Shown here: positions 58,340 to 64,000 of the stretch, piece after piece | How the letters are laid out: each line of letters begins with the position of its first letter | Numbering within the stretch: position 1 is the first letter of the stretch | NCBI GenBank assembly: GCA_964385465.1 | Contig: CAYLPJ010000022.1 | Span: 20,293 to 84,292 of the forward strand | DNA from: CAYLPJ01 sp964385465 | GTDB taxonomy: Bacteria > Planctomycetota > Phycisphaerae > SM23-33 | Direction: 5' to 3' | DNA: 64,000 bases | Made by a program: the position numbers and the translations under genes | Notes under the pieces: model-generated | Database searches by the model: none | What the model was told of the DNA's origin: nothing | What the model saw: the letters and a program-made list of their open reading frames with translations, nothing else

Positions 58340-59569
58340 ATGCAGAGCTACAAGTACGAACTGAAGGACTCCTCCGGCCGACCGCAGGCCGGCGTGATCC
58401 AGGCCCAGAGCCTTCTGGACGCCACGGCGATGCTGAAGGCCCAGGGCGGGATCCTGGTGAACATCTCCCCCGTCGCCGGCGGAATGGCCGGGACGATGGA
58501 ACGCCTGCGCAGCGTCAGCGTCGAGTTCGGACCCGGGCTCAAGGACGTCCTGAGCTTCACCAACCAGATGTCGGTGATGATCAAGGCCGGCATCAACATC
58601 CGCAACGCCATCTCCGGCGTGGCCGAGGGCGTCAAGAACGCCCGCTTCCGGGCGATCCTCTACCAGGTCAAGGCGGACGTGGAGTCCGGCCAGCCGTTCT
58701 CGGAGGCGCTGGCGAGGTACCCCAAGGTGTTCAGCCCGCTGTACATCAACATGGTCCGCGCGTCGGAACTGTCCGGCAACCTCGGGCACATGCTCGAGCG
58801 CCTGGCGGTTTACCTCGACCAGCAGGCCGAGACGCGCCGCATGGTCATCGGCGCGATGGTCTACCCGTGCATCATCGGCATGATGGCCGTGGTGACCACC
58901 ATCGTGCTGCTGACGTTCGTCCTGCCGAAGCTCATGCCGCTCTTCCAGGGCAAGGAGGAGCACCTGCCGACCATCACGAAGGTGGTCATGGGCCTCAGCA
59001 CGACGCTGACGAGCTACTGGTGGGCGATCCTGCTGGGCCTGGTGGTGCTGGTCGTCGGCCTGGTGCTGGTCACCCGGACCGAGGGCGGGCGCCGCGGCTG
59101 GCACGGCCTCAAGCTCAAGCTGCCGCTGATGGGCAACATGTTCCGGGCGCTGTACATCTCCCGCGGGCTGAGCACGATGGGCGAGCTCGTCCGCGCCGGC
59201 GTGCCCATGCTCGAGGTGCTGGGCATCACCGCGGACGTCTCGGGCAATGTCCACCACCAGGAGATGTGGGACCGCGTGCGGGATTCCGTCCAGGGGGGAG
59301 GCAAGATCGTCGACCCCCTTCGAGGCCACGGGCTCCTGCCCCCCAACGTCGTGCAGATGATCGCCGCCGGCGAGGAATCCGGAAACCTCGGCGACGTCCT
59401 CGGCGACGTCGCCGACTACTACGCCCGCGAGCTCAAGGCGACCGTCAAGGCCGTCACCTCCATGATCGAGCCGATCATGATCATCGTCATGGGCGTCATC
59501 GTGGGCTTCATCGTCGCCAGCATCCTGCTGCCGATCTTCAAACTTTCGAACGTCATGGCCAAGGGATAA
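58340..59569 (+). CDS. pilC: Inner-membrane platform protein PilC/GspF
   Basis: A 409-residue integral membrane protein. Two T2SSF domains are visible (LSFTNQMSVMIKAGINIRNAI and MGNMFRALYISRGLSTMGELVRAGVP), each followed by hydrophobic helices (about residues 170-190, 220-240 and 380-400). ASELSGNLGHMLERLAVYLDQ and AGEESGNLGDVLGDVADYYA are the family repeats. It forms the rotor-like base contacted by PilB and PilT. A structured leader precedes it. Confidence 0.92.
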   Translation: MQSYKYELKDSSGRPQAGVIQAQSLLDATAMLKAQGGILVNISPVAGGMAGTMERLRSVSVEFGPGLKDVLSFTNQMSVMIKAGINIRNAISGVAEGVKNARFRAILYQVKADVESGQPFSEALARYPKVFSPLYINMVRASELSGNLGHMLERLAVYLDQQAETRRMVIGAMVYPCIIGMMAVVTTIVLLTFVLPKLMPLFQGKEEHLPTITKVVMGLSTTLTSYWWAILLGLVVLVVGLVLVTRTEGGRRGWHGLKLKLPLMGNMFRALYISRGLSTMGELVRAGVPMLEVLGITADVSGNVHHQEMWDRVRDSVQGGGKIVDPLRGHGLLPPNVVQMIAAGEESGNLGDVLGDVADYYARELKATVKAVTSMIEPIMIIVMGVIVGFIVASILLPIFKLSNVMAKG

Positions 59570-59595
59570 GCGGACCGGGAAGGAAGAGCAATGCG

Positions 59596-60105
59596 ATGAT
59601 CCGAGCACAGCGCCGCAGCGTTCGCGACCGAGGGTTCACCCTCATCGAGGTCGCGGTCGCCACCGTGATTGTCGGCGTGGCCGTCGTGGCCCTGCTGACG
59701 GCCGTGGGGGCACACACGCGGGTCAACGACGCCGGCGCGAAGCTCTCGGAGGGCTCGTTCCTCGCCCAGGAAATCCGCGAGTGGACCCTCACCCTGCCGT
59801 TCACCGACCCGGACCACGGCGACGCGGGCAACCCGCCGGGCCCGGACGGCACGAGCCCGCAGTCCTTCGTCGACGACCTCGACGACCTCATGGACGTCAC
59901 CTACAGCCCCCCGCGCGACGGGATGGGCTACGAACTCTACGGCATGGACGGCTGGTCCCAGACCATCTCCATGACCTGGCGCGATCCCAATGACATCGCC
60001 ACCCCGGTCGCCGACGGCGGAAGCGACCTGGTCTGTGTCCAGGTCCAGGTATCCTTCCAGGGCACGCCGGTGGTCTCCCGGAACTGGCTGGTGGCGAATC
60101 GATAG
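59596..60105 (+). CDS. Type IV pseudopilin (minor pilin)
   Basis: A 169-residue pilin-like protein with a class III leader: RDRG is cleaved before FTLIEVAVATVIVGVAVVALL, with Phe at +1 and Glu at +5, so it needs the prepilin peptidase. The exported part is rich in Asp/Gly (DPDHGDAGN). The ATG at 59596 is the second of two close ATGs and keeps the leader short. As the first of three pseudopilin-type genes in the operon it probably forms part of a pilus-tip or pseudopilus initiation complex (PilV/GspI-like position). No major pilin gene is visible in this window. Confidence 0.85.
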   Translation: MIRAQRRSVRDRGFTLIEVAVATVIVGVAVVALLTAVGAHTRVNDAGAKLSEGSFLAQEIREWTLTLPFTDPDHGDAGNPPGPDGTSPQSFVDDLDDLMDVTYSPPRDGMGYELYGMDGWSQTISMTWRDPNDIATPVADGGSDLVCVQVQVSFQGTPVVSRNWLVANR

Positions 60106-60129
60106 GCCCTCATCAGTGAAGACGACATC

Positions 60130-61599
60130 ATGTATGCACACACACACCACGGACCTCGCGGGGGCGCGCCGGCGCGAGTCGGCCCCGGCCGAAAACGCCG
60201 GGCGCGCCGGCGGCGGGGCTTCAGCTCCGTCATCGCCATGCTGCTGGTGCTGCTGCTGACGACGCTGTCGGTCGGCATCCTCTCGGCCAGCCACGTGTCG
60301 CTGCGGCAGGCGACGAACTTCGAGGCGGTGCACGTCGCCCAGCTCCAGAGCGAAAGCGGGCTGGGCTACCTCATCAACCTGCTGAACGGGGCGCAGTTGC
60401 CCGAGCCCAACGACACGACCGGCATGCTCGGGGCGCTGGCGACCCACCTCGGCGGACGACTCGACGGCGGGACGGCCATGCAGGGATCGCAGGTCGTCTA
60501 CTCCCCGGCCAACGGCCAGGAGCCCAACACCGTCCGCCTGCCCCTGGTGACCATGGGCGGGACGGGCTTTTTCAGCGCGGCGATCACCATGCCGGACGCC
60601 AACAACGTCCAGATGCTCGTCACCGGGCGCAGCGGAGACGTCGCCCGCACGGTCGGCATCTACTTCGAGCTCCACGGCGGCCAGCCTGCCGACTTCTACC
60701 TGCCCTACGGCATCGCCTCCCGCGGGCCGGTGCGGGCGACCGGAAACGTCAGCATGGTCTCCACCCGGGACCCCCTGCACGCCAGCGTGGCCTCGGGGAC
60801 GTACAGCCACGCCCAGGCCATCGAGGTCACCGGCAACGTCGGCATCGACGGGGACCTGTTCGTCTCCAACCCCGACGGCTCGGCCAGCGTCTGGGGGAAC
60901 GCCTCGATCGGCGGGGCCAGCGGCGCCGGCATCGACGACCACATCCACATCGGCGTCGGAGACCTCGACCTGCCCCGCGTGGACACCGAGGCCTTCCGCC
61001 ACCTCGCCACCAACGTCATGGACAGCCGCACGCGGACCAACGGCAACCGGACATTCGAGAACCTCTACGTCCCGGCCGGGCTGAACCCCACGTTCAGCGG
61101 CAACATCACGCTCAAGGGCATCGTGTTCATCGAGCAGCCCAACGACGTGAAGTTCGCGGGCAACTGCGACCTGACGGGCATCGTCGTCACCGAAGACGCC
61201 GGCGACGGCAACGAGAGCTCCTGCCGCATCCGCTTCACCGGCAACAGCGAGTTCAACCCACCCGACCAACTGCCCGACCAGCCGCAGTTCGCCGGGATCC
61301 GCGACATGACCGGAGTGGCCTTCCTCTGCCCCGGCTTCGGCCTGCACATGACCGGCAACTTCGGCACGATCGCCGGATGGATGGCCGCCCAGAAGTTCAA
61401 GTTCACCGGCAACGTCCACGGCACCGTGCACGGAGGAATCATCAACTACGGAGACACCGAGATGCGGCTGACCGGCAACACGAACCTCACCTTCGACCGC
61501 GACGAAGGCTCCGAGGACCCGACCGGCCTGGTCATGCCCGCCCAGCCGCCCACGCTGATCCTCATCCCGGAAAGCTACTTCGAAGGGGTACAGAATTGA
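60130..61599 (+). CDS. PilX/GspK-like protein with TGN-repeat exported domain
   Basis: A 489-residue protein. A basic leader RRARRRRG is followed by the pseudopilin helix FSSVIAMLLVLLLTTLSVGIL; the usual Glu at +5 is absent, as in GspK and some PilX proteins. The exported domain is about 430 residues and unusual. Between about residues 195 and 465 it repeats a TGN (or SGN/AGN) triplet followed by a hydrophobic alternation (ATGNVSM, VTGNVGI, FTGNSEF, MTGNFGT, FTGNVHG, LTGNTNL). This is reminiscent of beta-solenoid coils in bactofilin-like proteins. It is probably a tip component, but the repeat domain's partner is unknown. Confidence 0.75.
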   Translation: MYAHTHHGPRGGAPARVGPGRKRRARRRRGFSSVIAMLLVLLLTTLSVGILSASHVSLRQATNFEAVHVAQLQSESGLGYLINLLNGAQLPEPNDTTGMLGALATHLGGRLDGGTAMQGSQVVYSPANGQEPNTVRLPLVTMGGTGFFSAAITMPDANNVQMLVTGRSGDVARTVGIYFELHGGQPADFYLPYGIASRGPVRATGNVSMVSTRDPLHASVASGTYSHAQAIEVTGNVGIDGDLFVSNPDGSASVWGNASIGGASGAGIDDHIHIGVGDLDLPRVDTEAFRHLATNVMDSRTRTNGNRTFENLYVPAGLNPTFSGNITLKGIVFIEQPNDVKFAGNCDLTGIVVTEDAGDGNESSCRIRFTGNSEFNPPDQLPDQPQFAGIRDMTGVAFLCPGFGLHMTGNFGTIAGWMAAQKFKFTGNVHGTVHGGIINYGDTEMRLTGNTNLTFDRDEGSEDPTGLVMPAQPPTLILIPESYFEGVQN

Positions 61600-61606
61600 G
61601 CGTCCC

Positions 61607-62140
61607 ATGAAACGTCCTCGAAGACATGCCGGCTTCACACTCATCGAGCTGATGATCAGCGTCACGCTCATCGCCTTGCTGCTGACCTCCATCGCCGTGG
61701 CCATGCACGCCTCGCTGACCAGCTACAACCAGAACGAGACAGCCGCCGGGCAGACGCACGCCGTGCGCCTGCTCATGATGCGCATGCAGCAGGACATCCG
61801 CTCCGCCGAGGCCGTCGATTACGAGGCCGACTACGACGAGCTGGTCATCTACCCGCCGCCCAACGACCGCGGCATCGACGAGATCCGATACGAGCACGAC
61901 TGGGCCAACGGGCAGTTGCTCTACCACCGCGTCAGCGGCGATGAGACCACCACCGCCGTGCTGCTGGACCAGGACTCCCTCGTCCAGCCGGAATGGATGT
62001 ACGTGCACTACGACGTGGTCCGGAATCCCCAGGGCGTCTACTGCACCCGTAGGGCGTGCGTCAACCTCGGCGTTCAGGAAGGGGGCACCTGGCGGACGAT
62101 CACCTTCTCCGCCGCTCCCCGGCGCAACCTCAGCTTCTGA
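61607..62140 (+). CDS. Pseudopilin, PilW/GspJ-like
   Basis: A 177-residue pilin-like protein with the leader RHAG cleaved before FTLIELMISVTLIALLLTSI (Glu at +5). The rest (NQNETAAGQTHAVRLLMMRMQQDI, RSAEAVDYE) matches the PilW/GspJ group, whose members assist tip-complex assembly. It begins seven bases after the TGN-repeat gene and ends the operon. The order pseudopilin, PilX/GspK-like, PilW/GspJ-like mirrors the minor-pilin set of other systems. Confidence 0.87.
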   Translation: MKRPRRHAGFTLIELMISVTLIALLLTSIAVAMHASLTSYNQNETAAGQTHAVRLLMMRMQQDIRSAEAVDYEADYDELVIYPPPNDRGIDEIRYEHDWANGQLLYHRVSGDETTTAVLLDQDSLVQPEWMYVHYDVVRNPQGVYCTRRACVNLGVQEGGTWRTITFSAAPRRNLSF

Positions 62141-62175
62141 CCCCCCCACCGGCTGAAACGCCCCGCGCGTTTCCC

Positions 62176-62204
62176 TTGGCCCGCCCGCCTTCACCCACTA
62201 CAAT
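62176..62204 (+). promoter_or_regulatory. Candidate promoter of the thioredoxin-like gene
   Basis: TTGGCC (62176-62181), a 17-base spacer and TACAAT (62199-62204) precede the ATG at 62240 by about 35 bases, with AAGGAG at 62228-62233 as the ribosome-binding site. Confidence 0.4.
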
Positions 62205-62239
62205 GCCCCAACGTCGATTCCCTAGCCAAGGAGCCCACC

Positions 62240-63364
62240 ATGCCGCACAAATCCACCCTCGTCGCCTGCTTCCTCTGCGCCCTCGTACCGGCCGCCGCCG
62301 GCCTTGCCGCCCCGGCCGACAAGCCCGCCACCCAGCCGGCCGAGATCCCCGACCAGACCCTCCAGCAGCTCGACCAGCTCTTCCGGCTGACCCAGCAGCC
62401 GAAGTCGCAGCAGGAATACGTCAAGATGATCGCCCAGCAGATGGGCAAGGTGCTCCAGGCCGGCGAGAAGATCGAGGCACAGCATCCCGCGGCGCCCAAC
62501 CTGCACCTCGTGCACGTGCGGATGCTGATGGCCGCCGACTTCCTCACCCGCGTCACCAAGGGCAGCGCCGCCTACGACAAGCGGCTCGAGATCGCCAGGA
62601 AGCTCAAGGCCTCCGACGCCCCGGCCGGGGCGAAGGTGACGGCCGACTTCTTCGTCACGATGGACGCCATCGCCCCGCCGGGCGGCAAGCCGGCCGAGGA
62701 CGCGTCCAAGAGGATCAAGGCGTACGTCAGCCGGTACGTGGACACCGACGCCGAGGCGCCGTCGCTGATCCGCGCGACGCAGATGGCCCAGCAGTCCGAG
62801 CAGGACACGCTGGAGACGCAGTACCTCGACAAGCTCAGCGACGACTACGCCACCGAGCCGACGGTCAACGCCTTCCTGCTCCGCGCGGGGCGCAACCCCC
62901 CGTTCGTCGCCGAGGTGACGCTGCTGGACGGCAAGACGCTGACGCTGCCGAAGGACCTGCTGGGCAAGGTCGTCGTCGTGGACTTCTGGGCCACGTGGTG
63001 CCAGCCCTGCGTGGCCTCGCTGCCGCACATGAAGGAGGTCTACGCCACCTACAAGGACAAGGGCGTGGAGTTCCTGGGCATCAGCCTCGACAAGCCCGAC
63101 ACCAAGGAGCAGGTCCAGCAGTTCGTCAAGAACCGCGAGCTGAACTGGCTCCATGCCTACAGCGGGAAGTTCTGGAACGACCCCACCGCCCGCCGCTACG
63201 GCGTCCGGGGCATCCCCAGCGTGTGGGTCATCGGCAAGGACGGGCGGATCGTCTCCAACAACGCACGCGGCGACCTCGAGGCCACCATCAACCGCGCCCT
63301 CGCCCAGCCGGCGCCCAAGAAGGCCGGGGCCGCCAAGGCCGAGGCCACACCCGCCGGCAAGTAA
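62240..63364 (+). CDS. Secreted TlpA/ResA-like thioredoxin-fold protein
   Basis: A 374-residue exported protein with a signal peptide ending near AAGLAAP. A helical domain of about 190 residues comes first (SQQEYVKMIAQQMGKVLQ), then a thioredoxin domain (about residues 215-355). The redox motif WCQPC in VVDFWATWCQPCVASLPH and the cis-Pro stretch GIPSVWVI are both present. The Ala/Lys-rich tail looks disordered. It probably reduces or forms disulfides in envelope proteins. It has its own promoter and is separate from the pilus operon. Confidence 0.85.
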   Translation: MPHKSTLVACFLCALVPAAAGLAAPADKPATQPAEIPDQTLQQLDQLFRLTQQPKSQQEYVKMIAQQMGKVLQAGEKIEAQHPAAPNLHLVHVRMLMAADFLTRVTKGSAAYDKRLEIARKLKASDAPAGAKVTADFFVTMDAIAPPGGKPAEDASKRIKAYVSRYVDTDAEAPSLIRATQMAQQSEQDTLETQYLDKLSDDYATEPTVNAFLLRAGRNPPFVAEVTLLDGKTLTLPKDLLGKVVVVDFWATWCQPCVASLPHMKEVYATYKDKGVEFLGISLDKPDTKEQVQQFVKNRELNWLHAYSGKFWNDPTARRYGVRGIPSVWVIGKDGRIVSNNARGDLEATINRALAQPAPKKAGAAKAEATPAGK

Positions 63365-63505
63365 GCCCCGGACGAGCCGGACGCCGGTGGGCGATCCAGG
63401 AGGCCGTGGCCAGTAGCCGGTAGCCAGTGCCCGGGCGCGCCCGTTGTCGTGTGTCGGCTCGCCCCACCGGCCGGGGGCCAATGCCGGCCGCTGCGGGCCC
63501 GGCGG

Positions 63506-63534
63506 TTGCCTCCGCGGTGCCTGCACGCTACAGT
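63506..63534 (+). promoter_or_regulatory. Candidate promoter at the right edge, near-leaderless
   Basis: TTGCCT (63506-63511), a 17-base spacer and TACAGT (63529-63534) place the expected transcription start almost at the ATG at 63542, so the transcript may lack a leader. No ribosome-binding site is present. Confidence 0.4.
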
Positions 63535-63541
63535 GCCCGCC

Positions 63542-64000
63542 ATGCGTATCGTCGTCACCGGACAGGTCGGGCTGGACAAGAAGCCGTTCCTCGAGCAGAT
63601 GGCCGTCGCCGCTCGCGACCGCGGGAGCGACCTGGCCCTCTGTCACGTCGGCGATATGATGTACGCCGAGGCCCCCGACGTCGGGGCCGGACGCATCCTC
63701 GACCTGCCCCTCGGACGCCTCCAGAGCCTCCGCCGAAGCGTGTTCAAGGACGTCCTCGCCGCCTGCCGCAAGTCCGCCAACGTCGTGGTCAACACCCACG
63801 CCACGTTCCGCTGGCGGCACGGGCTGTTCTACGCGTTCGACTACGACCAGATGGCCGAGCTGAACGCCGACCTGTACGTCACCGTGGTCGACAACGTCGA
63901 CCGCATCCACTACCGCATGGTCCGCGACGGGCACACCGATCACAGCCTCAAGGACCTGATGGTCTGGCGGGAGGAGGAGATCCTCGCCACCGAGCTGCTC
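63542..64000 (+). CDS. Start of a P-loop-like nucleotide-binding protein, cut by the window end
   Basis: The ATG at 63542 opens 153 codons without a stop up to the window end. The N-terminus MRIVVTGQVGLDKKPFLEQM resembles a degenerate P-loop (GQVGLDKK in place of GxxGxGKS/T). NVVVNTHATFRWRHG and LYVTVVDNVDRIHYRM look like the beta strands of an adenylate-kinase-like fold with Asp at a Walker B-like place. The substrate and family are not certain. It may be leaderless. Confidence 0.65.
   Translation, partial: MRIVVTGQVGLDKKPFLEQMAVAARDRGSDLALCHVGDMMYAEAPDVGAGRILDLPLGRLQSLRRSVFKDVLAACRKSANVVVNTHATFRWRHGLFYAFDYDQMAELNADLYVTVVDNVDRIHYRMVRDGHTDHSLKDLMVWREEEILATELL

Noticed and set aside
1..64000. 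tRNA, rRNA and CRISPR arrays
   Set aside because: No cloverleaf-like tRNA with a conserved GGTTCRA arm, no rRNA text and no regularly spaced identical repeats were noticed on either strand. A dedicated scan was not possible.

Overview
The window is GC-rich and very densely coded. Short 1-4 nt start/stop overlaps are common and several genes use GTG or TTG starts. Gene content points to a planctomycete, probably of the Phycisphaerae type: a sulfatase, secreted beta-helix and BNR-repeat proteins, a DUF2341/PA14/PKD/TPR protein, Gfo/Idh/MocA and UroD-like proteins, a TAT-exported FAD oxidoreductase, and a type IV pilus operon. This assignment is inferred from gene families; no rRNA or other phylogenetic marker is present.

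Layout. 0-3 kb: end of an unrecognised gene, a frameshifted UroD-like gene, and a scar of mobile and defence remnants (IS66 TnpA, TOTE-type helicase, IS1182-like transposase). 3-10.9 kb: ZIP metal transporter, a secreted PA14/PKD/TPR protein, then a same-strand run of HAD phosphatase, FtsX-like permease, LolD-like ATPase, VTT-like membrane protein, LolA-like secreted protein and Nudix hydrolase. 10.9-20.7 kb: a glycan or exopolysaccharide assembly cluster with two GT4s, a GT2, a GT39-like membrane enzyme, a methyltransferase, a UPF0104-type membrane protein and two PaaK/CapK-like adenylate-forming enzymes. It lies on two converging strands, and its plus-strand half looks less GC-rich than its surroundings.

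20.8-35.9 kb is a carbohydrate-catabolic block. A divergent AraC regulator with repeated TGATAGCAA half-sites faces a run of aldo/keto reductase, enolase-superfamily enzyme, Ldh_2 dehydrogenase, an unknown cytosolic protein, a large secreted beta-helix protein, an Asp-box (BNR) protein and a truncated beta-helix paralogue. A sulfatase and a 998-residue putative clan-A glycosidase lie on the opposite strand. The set suggests use of a sulfated or acidic glycan through oxidation, sugar-acid dehydration and further oxidation, but the substrate is unknown. It is the best candidate here for an undescribed system.

36-50 kb is mixed: ruvX, manC, a ferredoxin-like aldo/keto reductase, an RNase HII-like protein, a STAS protein, a lower-GC patch with an AT-rich dyad and an unrecognised two-gene unit, a GH99-like protein divergent from a TAT FAD oxidoreductase, a GAF/HD-GYP protein, a Gfo/Idh/MocA oxidoreductase and a Phd/VapC toxin-antitoxin pair. 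50-64 kb: an FHA protein divergent from hemW, then a type IV pilus operon (pilM, N, O, a PilP-like gene, pilB, pilT, pilC, two pseudopilins and a PilX/GspK-like protein), a TlpA-like thioredoxin protein and the start of a P-loop-like protein cut by the window edge. No tRNA, rRNA or CRISPR array was seen.
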